NCBI GenBank assembly: GCA_026874595.1 | Contig: CM049322.1 | Location: 60,578,886 to 60,642,885, forward strand | Direction: 5' to 3' | Origin: Sipunculus nudus | Lineage: Eukaryota > Annelida > Sipuncula > Golfingiida > Sipunculidae | DNA length: 64,000 bases | Shown: in pieces, positions 13,301 through 24,510 of the stretch | Numbering within the stretch: the first letter of the stretch is position 1 | Layout: each line of letters opens with the position of its first letter | The notes under the pieces: generated by a model | Told to the model about the DNA's origin: nothing | Databases searched by the model: none | The model's input: only the letters and a program-made list of their open reading frames with translations | Position numbers and translations under genes: made by a program

Positions 13301-16260
13301 AGTGATAAGGTGGTATGGTACTTGATAGTAAGTGGAATCTCCAAAATCAGAGTGAAAGGTGGAGTGGTTCCTAGATAGTAAATAGGATCTCCAAAAACAA
13401 GAGTGATAAGGTGGTGCAGTACTTGATAGTAAGTGGTATCTCCAAAATCAGAGGGATAAGGTGGTATGGTACTTGATAGTAAGTGGTATCTCCAAAATCA
13501 GAGTGATAAGGTGGTATGGTACTTGATAGTAAGTGGTATCTCCAAAATCAGAGTGATCAGGTGGTATGGTACTTGATAGTAAGAGGTATCTCCAAAATCA
13601 GAGTGATAAGGTGGTATGGTACTTGATAGTAAGTGGTATCTCCAAAATCAGAGGGATAAGGTGGTATGGTACTTGATAGTAAGTGGTATCTCCAAAATCA
13701 AAGTGATAAGGTGGAGTGGATCCTAGATAGTAAATAGTATCTCCAAAATGAAGAGTGATAAGGTTGTGTAGTACTTGATAGTAAGTGGTTTCTCCAAAAT
13801 CAGAGTGATAAGGTGGTATGGTACTTGATAGTAAGTGGTATCTCCAAAATCAGAGTGATAAGGTGGTATGGTACTTGATAGTAAGTGGTATCTCCAAAAT
13901 CAGAGTGATAAGGTGGTATGGTACTTGATAGTAAGTGGTATCTCCAAAATCAGAGTGACAAGATGGAGTGGTTCCTAGATAGTAAATAGGATCTCCAAAA
14001 TCAAGAGTGATAAGGTGGTGCAGTACTTGATAGTAAGTGGTATCTCCAAAATCAGACGGATAAGGTGGTATGGTACTTGATAGTAAGTGGTATCTCCAAA
14101 ATCAGAGCGATAAGGTGGGGCAGTACTTGGTAGTAAGTGGTATCTCTAAACTCAGAGCGATAAGGTGGAGTGGGTCCTAGATAGTAAATGGTATCTCCAA
14201 AATCAGAGGGATAAGGTAGTATGGTACTTGATAGTAAGTGGTATCTCCAAAATCAGAGTGACAAGGTGGAGTGGTTCCTAGATAGTAAATAGTATCTCCA
14301 AAATTAGAGCGATAAGGTGGAGTGGGTCCTAGATAGTAAATGGTATCTCCAAAATCAGAGTGATAATGTGGTATGGTACTTGATAGTAAGTGGTATCTCC
14401 AAAATCAGAGTGATAAGGTGGTATGGTACTTGATAGTAAGTGGTATCTCCAAAATCAGAGTGATAAGGTGGTATGGTACTTGATAGTAAGTGGAATCTCC
14501 AAAATCAGAGTGACAAGGTGGAGTGGTTCCTAGATAATAAATAGGATCTCCAAAAACAAGAGTGATAAGGTGGTGCAGTACTTGATAGTAAGTGGTATCT
14601 CCAAAATCAGAGGGATAAGGTGGTATGGTACTTGATAGTAAGTGGTATCTCCAAAATCAGAGTGATAAGGTGGTATGGTACTTGATAGTAAGTGGTATCT
14701 CCAAAATCAGAGTGATAAGGTGGTATGGTACTTGATAGTAAGTGGTATCTCAAAAATCAGAGTGATAAGGTGGTATGGTACTTGATAGTAAGTGGTATCT
14801 CCAAAATCAGAGGGATAAGGTGGTATGGTACTTGATAGTAAGTGGTATCTCTAAAATCAGAGTGATAAGGTGGAGTGGATCCAAGATAGTAAATAGTATC
14901 TCCAAAATGAAGAGTGATAAGGTGGTGCAGTACTTGATAGTAAGTGGTATCTCCAAAATCAGAGTGATAAGGTGGTATGGTACTTGATAGTAAGTGGTAT
15001 CTCCAAAATCAGAGTGATAAGGTGGGGCAGTACTTGATAGTAAGTGGTATCTCCAAAATCAGAGGGATAAGGTGGTATGGTACCTGATAGTAAGTGGGAT
15101 CTCTAAAATCAGAGTGATAAGGTGGTATTGTACTTGATAGTAAGTGGTATCTCCAAAATCAGAGTGATAAGGTGGTGTGGTACTTGATAATAAAGGGTAT
15201 CTCCAAAATCAGAGGGATAAGGTGGTATGGTACTTGATAGTAAGTGGTATCTCCAAAATCAGAGTGATAAGGTGTTATGGTACTTAATAGTAAGTGGTAT
15301 CTCCAAAATCAGAGGTATAAGGTGGGGCAGTACTTGATAGTAAGTGGTATCTCTAAAATCAGAGGGATAAGGTGGTATGGTACTTGATAGTAAGTGGTAT
15401 CTCCAAAATCAGAGTGATAAGGTGGAGTGGTTCCTAGATAGTAAATAGTATCTCCAAAATCAAGAGGGATAAGGTGGTGTGGTAGTTGATAGTAAGTGGT
15501 ATCTCCAAAATCAGAGTGATAAGGTGGAGTGGATCCTAGATAGTAAATAGTATCTCCAAAATCAAGAGTGATAAGGTGGTGCAGTACTTGATAGTAAGTG
15601 GTATCTCCAAAATCAGAGTAATAAGGTGGTGTGGTACTTGATAGTAAGTGGTATCTCCAAAATCAGAGGGATAAGGTGGTGTGGTACTTGATAATAAGTG
15701 GTATCTCCAAAATCAGAGGGATAAGGTGGTATGGTACCTATTTGTAAGTGGGATCTCTAAAATCAGAGTGATAAGGTGGTATTGTACTTGATAGTAAGTG
15801 GTATCTCCAAAATCAGAGTGATAAGGTGGTGTGGTACCTGATAATAAGTGGTATCTCCAAAATCAGAGGGATAAGGTGGTATGGTACTTGATAGTAAGTG
15901 GTATCTCCAAAATCAGAGTGATAAGGTGTTATGGTACTTGATAGTAAGTGGTATCTCCAAAATCAGAGTGATAAGGTGGAGTGGTTCCTAGATAGTAAAT
16001 AGTATCTCCAAAATCAAGAGGGATAAGGTGGTGTGGTAGTTGATAGTAAGTGGTATCTCCAAAATCAGAGTGATAAGGTGGAGTGGATCCTAGATAGTAA
16101 ATAGTATCTCCAAAATCAAGAGTGATAAGGTGGTGCACTACTTGATAGTAAGTGGTATCTCCAAAATCAGAGTGATAAGGTGGTGTGGTACTTGATAGTA
16201 AGTGGTATCTCCAAAATCAGAGGGATAAGGTGGTGTGGTACTTGATAATAAGTGGTATCT
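10313..16260. repeat. Higher-order satellite block, copy B
   Basis: This block repeats copy A (1-6000) unit for unit, including rare variants such as the TCTTTAAAATC unit at the block start and the GATCCAAGATAG unit near 14877 (partner near 4520). About two units are missing near 15940 relative to copy A, after which the correspondence resumes to about 16260. Confidence 0.85.
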
Positions 16261-18134
16261 CCAAAATCAGAGTGATAAGGTGGAGTATTTCCTAGATAGT
16301 AAATAGTATCTCCAAAATCAGAACGATAAGGTGATGCGGTACTTGATAGTAAGTGGTATCTAATAAAATCAGTGATAAGGTGGTGTAGTACTTGATAGTA
16401 AGTAGTAGCTTCAGAATCAGAGTGATAAGGTGGAGTGGGTCCTAGATAGTAAATGGTATCTCTAAAATCAGAGAGATAAGGTGGTGTGGTAGTTGATAGT
16501 AAGTGGTATCTCCAAAATCAGAGGGATAAGGTGGTATGCTACTTGATAGTAAGTGGTATCTCCAAAATCAGAGTGATAAGGTGTTATGGTACTTAATAGT
16601 AAGTGGTATCTCCAAAATCAAGAGGTATAAGGTGGGGCAGTACTTGATAGTAAGTGGTATCTCTAAAATCAGAGGGATAAGGTGGTATGGTACTTGATAG
16701 TAAGTGGTATCTCCAAAATCAGAGTGATAAGGTGGAGTGGTTCCTAGATAGTAAATAGTATCTCCAAAATCAAGAGGGATAAGGTGGTGTGGTAGTTGAT
16801 AGTAAGTGGTATCTCCAAAATCAGAGTGATAAGGTGGTATGGTACTTGATAGTAAGTGGTATCTCCAAAATCAGAGGGATAAGGTCGTGTGGTACTTGAT
16901 AGTAAGTGGTATCTCCAAAAACAGAGTGATAAGGTGGTGTGGTACTTGATAGTAAGTGGTATTTCCAAAATCAGAGTGATAAGGTGGTATGGTACTTGAT
17001 AGTAAGTGGTATCTCCAAAATCAGAGCGATAAGGGGGTTCGGTACTTGATAGTAAGTGGTATCTCCAAAATGAGAGCGGTAAGGTGGAGTGGGTCCTAGA
17101 TAGTAAATGGTATCTCCAAACTCAGAGGGATAAGGTGGTATGGTACTTGATAGTAAGTGGTATCTCTAAAATCAGAGTGATAGGGTGGTATGGTACTTTA
17201 TAGTAAGTGATATATCCAAAATCAGAGTGATAAGGTGGTATGGTACTTGATAGTAAGTGGTATCTCCAAAATCAGAGTGACAGGGTGGAGTGGTTCCTAG
17301 ATAGTAAATAGTATCTCCAAAATCAAGAGTGTTAAGGTGGTGCAGTAGTTGATAGTAAGTGGTATCTCCAAAATCAGAGTGATAAGGTGGTATGGTACTT
17401 GATAGTAAGTGGTATCTCCAAAATCAGAGTGATAAGGTGGTATGGTACTTGATAGTAAGTGCTATCTCCAAAATCAGAGTGATAAGGTGGGGCAGTACTT
17501 GATAGTATGTGGTATCTCCAAAATCAGAGTAATAAGGTGGTATGGTACTTGATAGTAAGTGGTATCTCCAAAATCAGAGTGACAAGGTGGAGTGGTTCCT
17601 AGATAGTAAATAGTATCTCCAAAATCAAGAGGGATAAGGTGGTGCAGTACTTGATAGGAAGTGGTATCTCCAAAATCAGAGTGATAAGGTGGTATGGTAC
17701 TTGATAGTAAGTGGTATCTCCAAAATCAGAGTGATAAGGTGGAGTTGTTCCTAGATAGTAAATAGTATCTCCAAAATCAGAACAATAAGGTGATGCGGTA
17801 CTTGATAGTAAGTAGTATCTTCAAAATCAGAGTGATAAGGTGGAGTGGGTCCTAGATAGTAAATGGTATCTCCAAAATCAGGGAGATAAGGTTGTGTGGT
17901 ACTTGATAGTAAATGGTATCTAAAAAATCAGAGCGATAAGGGGGTGCGGTACTTGATAGTAAGTGGTATCTCTAAAATCAAAATGATAAGGTTGTGTGGT
18001 ACTTGCTAGTAAAGGGGATCTCCAAAATAAGAATGATAAAGCAGAGCAGGTACTAGATAGTAAATGGTATCTCCAAAATCAGAGTGATAAGGTGGTGCGG
18101 TACTTGATAGTAAATGGTATCTCCAAAATCAAAG

Positions 18135-18680
18135 GAACTTGTCACAATATGACATCAGGATCTATCAGTCTGCTTAAATTCCATATTTTGTTTGAACAGG
18201 CTTCAGGTTATCTCACTTAGTGTTTATGTATTGTATTATCAATGTACCATCATTCTTATTTTTATGTGCATTTAGACTTCACTTACCGGTTATACACTGC
18301 AGCCATCCTAGGTCTCTTTTTTCTATGCCATCTATGACATGACGTATTATGGTAAAGTCGGTCCCCCTGTCCATCCATTAAATTTAAGTGCCTCTATGAT
18401 AACTTTGGGCTTTGATGGATTTTTACAAAACTCAGCGTAACAACCTACCAATAGATTATATCACCAATAATTTGCCTGAGTTCAGTTCTGGATGAAATCC
18501 ACTCATATTTAATAAGGTCAGAGGTCACCAGGCTTCTTTGTGGTGTTACCATGATAACTTACCAGGAATATGATGGATTAATCAATATACCATCTCACCT
18601 ATGTTTGATTTCCAGCAAAATCTGTGCATATTTAATAAGGTCAGAGGTCACCAGGCTTTGTTGGCACCATGATGACTTCC
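18135..18680. other. Non-coding junction after the satellite, with a two-copy ~120-bp repeat
   Basis: No credible exon is seen. A segment containing TTTAATAAGGTCAGAGGTCA occurs at about 18508 and again at about 18628, each followed by CCAGGCTT and CCATGAT, so this is a diverged tandem pair with a period near 120 bases. The GGTCA-rich composition and the preceding CCCCCTGTCCATCCATT string resemble the rolling-circle repeats at 59-63 kb, so this is probably old mobile DNA. Confidence 0.5.
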
Positions 18681-18712
18681 AACTAGTGGCCCATGGGCCA
18701 TGATGCTCAGCT
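18681..18712 (-). mobile_element. Helentron-like 3' terminus (hairpin plus CTAGTT), minus strand
   Basis: Read on the minus strand, this is AGCTGAGCATCA, then the perfect palindrome TGGCCCATGGGCCA (18687-18700), then CTAGTT. A palindrome followed by CTRR-T is the usual 3' end of Helitron-class elements. A near-identical plus-strand version lies at 63467-63499. The body of this copy would extend to the right but is interrupted by the element at 18829. Confidence 0.5.
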
Positions 18713-18828
18713 AAATTCAAGGAATGTTGAACAATGAGCAAAATGACTGCCAGAGTGCAGACAAATCATGAATTTTGTGAAGAGTCCTAAGAAAAGAATA
18801 ATAATGCACCATATGTGGTGCTCTTGTT

Positions 18829-19282
18829 GTATCCCCAGACAAAGTCGCTGCCGCCGCATATAAATCTTGTTGGCGCGATAACCCAAAAAATATTTCACGG
18901 AACTTTACCAAACTTGGTATATGTAAAGATATCTGTGAAGGTCACAGGAGCCATCTGTCCAAAAATTAGTTTCTGGATGATAATTCTTGCTTTATTGATG
19001 TTTAGATTTCAAACTTGACTTGTATATGTCCCATTGGAAAAGCAAGACCGGAATTGATTTTTGGGTCATGAGGTCAAAGGTCAAGGTCACAGGACACATC
19101 TTTAAAAAGATCAAGGTCACAGGACCAACATCTTCAACAAGATTGTGGATTGATAGATGGAAGAAACAATAAATATGCCAAGTGTCAGTATATGCTGCTA
19201 AAAATGGAGGCCTATTCTTAAAGGGGGGGGCCTACTATGTCTGGGGATACTCTGGCACCTGCGGTGCCAAGAAATGTCTAGT
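18829..19282 (+). mobile_element. Short non-autonomous Helentron-like element (HINE), 454 bp
   Basis: The left end reads GTATCCCCAGACAAAGTCG. Its inverse, CTATGTCTGGGGATAC, lies at 19235-19250, upstream of the true right end. That right end is a hairpin GGCACC-TGC-GGTGCC (19254-19268), a short AT spacer and CTAGT at 19278-19282, followed by T. An inverted repeat set back from the right end, a terminal hairpin, CTAG-T and T flanks are the described layout of Helentron/Helitron2 elements and their non-autonomous HINE derivatives. A second copy at 61449-63331 shares both ends while the outer flanks differ, which fixes the boundaries. The interior holds an AGGTCAAAGGTCA motif at 19071. No ORF of its own is present. 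Confidence 0.65.
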
Positions 19283-19483
19283 TGTTTTTTGTAAAGCAAG
19301 GTTCTCTGGTCAGACCTGGTTACACTGGTTCTGGCACAGGGCCAAGAATTGGACTAACGAGAGCTGGTGTCGCATATTTAAAAGTTGGAGCTGGATGCAC
19401 AGTGCTTTACACTGCCCTCATTGGTTTTATTAAAATTTTTTTGCTCTGTCCTCATCCTGGTGATCTGACCCAGAGAATCTTAA
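19283..19483. other. Short unique spacer
   Basis: Unassigned sequence between the Helentron-like element and the LINE. The ORF fragments here (19182-19433, 19282-19488) overlap element termini and have no recognisable domain. Confidence 0.4.
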
Positions 19484-19688
19484 GATAAGATAAGATAAGA
19501 TAACATTTATTAGCCTTCAGTTCCTGGAATTAGTTGTTGATTTGCAATTCATTGATTTAAAAAAAAATAAATAAATACATAAAAATACATAAAAGTAATA
19601 TAAATAACACATAAAGTATTGACTATGCATGTATAGATAAGCATGTAAAAATGATAAAACAGATAATTCTGCAGGTAAAACACATAAT

Positions 19689-20642
19689 TCAAAACATTAA
19701 ATATTTAGAGGTTTGCGAGTTAAAAAGTTTAATACTGTATGGCATTAGAGATTTTTTAAAACAAGCTGTTCTGCAGAATGTTGCATCTAAGCGTTTACCT
19801 GAAGGTAAAAAACTGAACTCTGAATGTAGGGGATGTGTTGTGTCATTCATGACCTTTGATATGAAGGCCATTGATACAGTTTTACAGATTTCCTTGTGTG
19901 TGACAAGAGAAGTACTTGTTATTCTACAAGTTCTCTTCCTGGTATTATTTAACTGTTTCTTTAACTTATCAGATATATTTGTAAACCAGCACTCCAGTAC
20001 ATAAGTTAGGACACTGGAAATTACTGAATTATAAAACATGGTAATTATGGTTTTGTCAATATTTAGCATTCTCAGATAATTTAGGTAATATAATCTTTTG
20101 TTTACTTTCTTGGATTGATTCAACAAAGGTTCTTTCCAATTCAGATTTCTGTCAATAATACATCCTAAGTATTTATAATTTTCTACAATATCTTCATCTT
20201 CATTATTGATAGCAACCGGGGTAATTACAGAGTTAAATCTCCTGAAATCTAAGACTACTTCTTTAGTTTTCTTTACATTTAATTGAAGGTAGTGTTCCTC
20301 ACACCAACCGGTCACATATTGAATTGTTTTCCTGTAGAGCAATTCATCATTCTTGTGTATCAGGCCTAGAATGACAGTGTCGTCTGCATATTTGATAATT
20401 TTACAATCTGAAAGGCTCACAGACAAATTATTTGTATATAGGATAAAGAGAAGGGCTGACAGAACATAGCCTTGTGGAGCACCAGTATTTATGATTATAT
20501 CTGAAGAAGTTTCTTTGCTTGTTCTAACATGTTGTCTTCTATCTGAGAGAAAATCTAAAATCCATAGACAGTAGGAAGGAGGAATGTTATACCGACAGAG
20601 CTGATTGATCATAATGTGTGGCTGTATTGTATTGTACGTCAT
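19689..20642 (-). pseudogene. Reverse transcriptase C-terminal part of the LINE, 317 codons
   Basis: This is the longest intact stretch of the LINE polymerase. Visible are GAPQG at residues 54-58, followed by LSALLFILYTNNL, the catalytic YADD at 85-88, the downstream LQLNVKKTKEVVLDFR block (motifs D/E), and YKYLGCIIDRNLNW leading into the thumb. The protein would copy element RNA into DNA at the target nick. The first methionine falls inside the RT fold, and the first catalytic aspartate (motif A) lies upstream in another frame, so this is a fragment of a larger protein and not a gene with its own start. The minus-strand orientation opposes the host exons at 21848-26283. Confidence 0.85.
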
Positions 20643-20964
20643 GCATGTACCAATGAATGCATATTTCTAAATATAGTTTGTACAACAGATTTGAAGGCTG
20701 AAGAATAATCAATGAAAATTGATCTGGCATAATTTCTGGAGTCCCTGTCTAAGTGTGGATAAATATAATGAGTTAATGTGGCAATTACCTCACATGTGCA
20801 TCTGTTGGATGAATATGCAAACTGATGTTGATCTAGAATTTGTTTAACAACTGGAAGTAATTTGTTAAGAACTATTCACTCCAAAGATTTTGTGAGAATA
20901 GATGTAAGTGCAACAGGCCTGAGATCGTTCATCCTTTTAGGAGAGTTATTTTTGGTGACTGGAA

Positions 20965-21629
20965 TTATTTCTTCCATAATTTTGGTAGTTTACATAAGGA
21001 TAGAGACAGTTGATAAATGTAATGTATGATGAAGGCCAAACTATTTCTACAGGTTTTAATTAATCTGCCACTGATTCTGTCGTGTCCACTAGCTTTCTTT
21101 ATATTATTCTTACTTAACACTTTGTTAACATCAGTTAGATCAGTAAGGATGCCATCATCGCATGATTCTATATTTGCTCTCAGACTGCTCATAATGTCAA
21201 CTTTTTCTTTTGAGAAGTCACTTTCATCAAAACGTGCATAGAATGTATTTAATTTGTCAGCATAGCCATTTTCAGCAAGCAGTGAGCATTCTTTCTTGCT
21301 TTTAGTTATTCCAGTTAATTCCTTAAGACCCTTCCAAGCACCTTTTGATTGCTGGCTGTGGAACAGTTTTTCTACTTTTTATATTGTTGTTTGGCTTTCT
21401 CAATGGCAGAATCAGTCTCTTTTTGTAAGTTATATCTGTTATCTGAATCGCTTGTGAAGGCCTGGTGCATACATACGATAAGTTTCCGTAGATTACTATT
21501 GATCCAAGGTTTATTATTAGGGTAAATCTTAATGGTTTTAGTAGGTACCAGCATGTCTTCACAAAAACATATATAACTAGACACAGTTTCAGTAAGTTCA
21601 TCTAAATCATATGAAGTGTCAATGAACAT
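20965..21629 (-). pseudogene. LINE linker and RT N-terminal fragments
   Basis: Two overlapping frames, 21629-21372 and 21192-20965, carry the region upstream of the catalytic RT core: an IYPNNKPW box, basic residues, then SGHDRISGRL and LAFIIHYIYQLSLS. These are standard in CR1/L2/Rex1-type polymerases. A gap with stops near 21200-21370 separates them. No endonuclease catalytic motif is seen beyond 21629, which supports a 5'-truncated insertion. Confidence 0.7.
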
Positions 21630-21847
21630 TTGAACTATACAAAGGTGCGGTTAAAACAGAAAGGGGACCTGGGACGTCTGCAGTGTATGACCACTGTACT
21701 GTGTGTGCAGCATTCCCTGTCTATTGGTTGAATTCAATTAATATTATTATGCAATAATAGGTATTAGATAGTATATCATGTATGATAAATAATATGCATC
21801 TCATCATAACAGAATAAGTAATACATGTCCTGCCTTTTGTCCTACAG

Positions 21848-21960
21848 GGTTCATGATGGAGATCCTTCTTGGCCAGTACCTGACTGTTCAGGAGAAGCGA
21901 GCAGCCACCATTGACAACAAAGCACTGAGACGTGTTCACGAGAAAATGGTGGCAGATGTT
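21848..21960 (+). CDS. Internal exon of an unidentified protein-coding gene (exon i)
   Basis: A 113-base open segment is bounded by a polypyrimidine-rich TTTTGTCCTACAG acceptor and a GTAAGT donor. It starts with two bases of a split codon and ends on a codon boundary, giving 37 codons: FMMEILLGQYLTVQEKR, then a charged helix ending in EKMVADV. GC content and codon use are higher than in the flanking DNA, as expected of an exon. The following segment 22387-22496 continues in phase. I do not recognise the family. Upstream exons are not visible; they would have to lie beyond the LINE and perhaps beyond the 18-kb satellite. Confidence 0.6.
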
Positions 21961-22386
21961 GTAAGTTGTGTACAGTGTATTGTAATTAACTTATTCATTT
22001 TCTGATAAGAAGACAATAATTTTCTCTCTCATATTCATCCCTGTTTTTAAGTTTTTTTAATTTTTTTAAATCAATTTAGTACCTGGAGCTATTAGTTTAT
22101 CAAAAAAGTGAAAAAACACCATGTCAAATAGTATTACAAAATGTAACATCTTGAATAAAACCATGGAATAATATGTAAAACTTACAAAATATGGGAACAT
22201 TGCATAATTTTTCCAGGAGTTTTATATAGGAAGACTTGAAATATATGTAACAAATTCTGATATATCGAAAATTTCCTCCCAGAAAATATCATTCAAGAAA
22301 TCACTAACCAAGGGATTGACTTGTTTAGAGGCTGTTGATAAGAGTAAATGCGGGGGATTATTCAGAGATATTTTACTTACTGCTAG

Positions 22387-22496
22387 GCTACTGATGTGCT
22401 GCTGGGAGAGCTGTGTCAGTCACTGGACGAGGACATTGCAGACCTGGACGAATATGAGCTGGGGTTTGACCTGCCTGACAGCAAAGCAAGGCCAAG
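22387..22496 (+). CDS. Internal exon of the same unidentified gene (exon ii)
   Basis: A 110-base open segment lies between a TTACTGCTAG acceptor and an AAG|GTCAGT donor. Phase 0 continues directly from 21960. It encodes ATDVLLGELCQSLDEDIADL followed by DEYELGFDLPDSKARP and two bases of the next codon. The product is acidic and looks helical, with no cysteines beyond one and no membrane segment. The combination of matched phase, both splice sites and coding-like composition makes a real exon likely. The 316-codon-style ORF at 22316-22645 in another frame is not the coding frame. Function unknown. Confidence 0.6.
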
Positions 22497-22907
22497 GTCA
22501 GTCAGCTGATTATTGGGATTTTGCCCATCTGACACAGGAGAGTCTGTTGAGATTTCAGTGTAATATCCCTTCTTATGTCAAGAGCCATGCACTAAGCCTC
22601 AACTCACATGTATTCTTTTTTGTTAATTCATCACTGGTAACCTAATGTGAAAATCACTAGCTGTTTATAGCAGCATTAATTCAGCAGAATGGGATGGCCA
22701 TTGGAGTGCAGTTTTCAGCATGATTGGGGTTACAACTTAAAGTAGGCCCCGGCCATCCAATGTAGATGCCTACTTAGCTGTGTAATCTCTCTTTGCTGAT
22801 TGGTTACTAATGAAAAGAGCAGGTAGCATATTTTGTCACTTCTGAGAAAATATCTTCTGAACAATAAATTTTAAATAATTTCAGGGTCAATTCTCAGGGA
22901 AAACTTA
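22497..22907. other. Start of the long intron
   Basis: AT-rich intronic sequence after the donor at 22497. No further exon or repeat is recognised before the inverted-repeat element at 22908. Confidence 0.4.
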
Positions 22908-24510
22908 CCGTAAACTTCCTTGCAGAAGTCGTGACTTGTACTGTTAAATCAAATTCTAAACACCAAAGTTTTCTGCAAAGTCGGGGTTCGACTTGTAATA
23001 CATACTTATTCTATCAAAGTCCACACAGTGGTGTGCTGATAGCCTCTTCCAGTGCGCCAATGTGTGTCTGTGTAAGAGACTAGTGCGCTGAGTGCAAGCT
23101 GACCCTGACCTTTGAAGCTGTGTAGCGGAAGTTAAAACCCTGGTCACCTGTGCAATGATCTTTACATCCCTAGGTCAACTAAACCTTCCCTGATTGATAA
23201 CCGTAGGTGTAAACTCTCATATTTAGAACCATTATGTCACCATTACGTTGCATGCTTTCAAGCGTTTATGATAACTGTTCTACCAATAATCTCACTTTGC
23301 TGAGAATATATGACCTGCTTCCTTTTTTACCTTAGTCACTATCATGGCAGTCATATCCCCCTTTGGCTGTCAACAATATGGCGGAACACGTGTGTTAATC
23401 ATGCTGACATATTTGTAATGTTTTCTAATGAAATAACAAACACCATACAGATATATATTTTACTAATTGAAATGGTCACATACATACCAATATTCAAAGG
23501 AAACCATCATGGTTTTATGTCATGGCTGAGGTTGTTAGAAATTCAAGCCATTTCAACATAACCACTGATAATGATGAATATTGGACTTTCCAAATATAAC
23601 CACAGAATAAAAATTATTATTCTCAGTAAATGTAATACAAGTAAATTTAATGGCATTTTTTGTTTCCTGACTGACTGGTCAATAAAGTGTTCATTTCCCC
23701 TTGATGACTGACGTGTTTCAATCCTTTCAGTAATACCATGCATGTGCCACGCCTTCATGGTCAGTTGTTAAAATTAATTCAAAGGTTACTGAATTTAATT
23801 TGAGAGCTCATTTAGAGAGAAATTTAAGAAAAAAATAATTTAATACATTCAAACTAAAATATTTTTCCATTCTTCAGTTGTCTTTAGTCCTTTAAAATAT
23901 CCCCAATGTGGCATATTGATACTCGTTACACGTGCACGAACTAATGAATTCAGTCTACTTGGACGATCTTCAGGCATTTAAACAGTTACTCGAGTGTGAT
24001 ATTATTTTGCTTCAGACTGTTCATTATATTCATACAGACATTTAACTTGATCTTAGTTTTTCTAATGTTACTTTTCCTAGTATGAAATAGCAATAATGAC
24101 ATCGTTTTACAGCGAAAAATGTTATCTGACGCAGCCGAATCCAAATAAATATATAAATCCTATCTGACAACGGAACCCTGACTTTATATGTAATGATACT
24201 GTTGTTATTTCTTATATATGCATTGTATTTAAACTGTCTAATTTATTTTTATGTTTTAAATGGTTTGTCTAGTTTATAAACCATGTTAGTACTAAGGTGG
24301 CATTGGTTGTAGTCTTGCACTGCAGGGAGCGAGGATACTTAAATTCCATAGGTACCAGTTGATTTGGAAGCCTCTGAACTCTGGGTGCAACTTATATTAT
24401 GAACTTATCCTGAAACAAAACCTATATGGCCATTCCCCAGTCAGAACCTAAAAGTCAGGGTGCGACTTATACATGTATTACGGATGTGACTTGTGCAAGG
24501 AATTTTACGG
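22908..24510. mobile_element. Possible old DNA transposon with inverted ends, ~1.6 kb
   Basis: CCGTAAACTTCCTTGCAGAAGTC at 22908-22930 (19 or so of 23 bases) is matched by its inverse at 24488-24510. Close inside both ends are same-direction copies of an AAGTCxGGGTxCGACTT string (about 22977 and 24452). Inverted ends with inner direct repeats suggest a decayed cut-and-paste element lying in the intron. No transposase is readable between them and no clear target duplication is visible, so the two ends could also be independent MITE fragments. Confidence 0.4.

Larger units (their letters stand above)
1..18134. repeat. 50-bp satellite array, window edge to 18134
   Basis: The whole stretch is head-to-tail copies of a 50-bp unit, roughly 360 of them, starting before the window. 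The core reads GTGGTATCTCCAAAATCAGA then GTGATAAGGTGGTATGG then TACTTGATAGTAA. Three variants are interleaved: a TATGGTACTTGATAGTAAG type, a GGGCAGTACTTG or GTGCAGTACTTG type, and a GAGTGGGTCCTAGATAGTAAA type that is one base longer; some units carry AATCAAGAG with another extra base. Because 50 is not a multiple of three, the frame rotates over three units, and the 60-149 residue ORFs here (for example 319-768 minus, 4417-4629 plus) are read-through of the repeat. The last recognisable unit fades into unique sequence near 18134. No gene or inserted element is visible inside. Confidence 0.97.
19484..21632 (-). mobile_element. Truncated non-LTR retrotransposon (LINE), broken RT
   Basis: On the minus strand the remains run from a truncated left piece at about 21632 to a 3' tail of TCTTA/TTATC pentamers at about 19484-19500. 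In order: a linker with TKTIKIYPNNKPWINSNL (within 21629-21372), an RT N-terminal piece with KASGHDRISGRLIKTC and KLWKK (21192-20965), motif A read as FIDYSSAFKSV near 20700 in another frame, then the main RT ORF 20642-19689. At least two frame changes and stops separate these pieces, and the endonuclease is absent, so it cannot be active. A 5' truncation and a microsatellite-like 3' tail fit the Jockey/CR1/L2/Rex1 group; the exact clade is uncertain. Confidence 0.85.

Noticed and set aside
18832-19247. TA-flanked cut-and-paste MITE ending at TCCCCAGACA/TGTCTGGGGA
   Set aside because: The TA flanks exist, but the two family members share a further 34 bases beyond the right inverted repeat (hairpin and CTAGTT), so the element ends there and a Helentron layout fits better.
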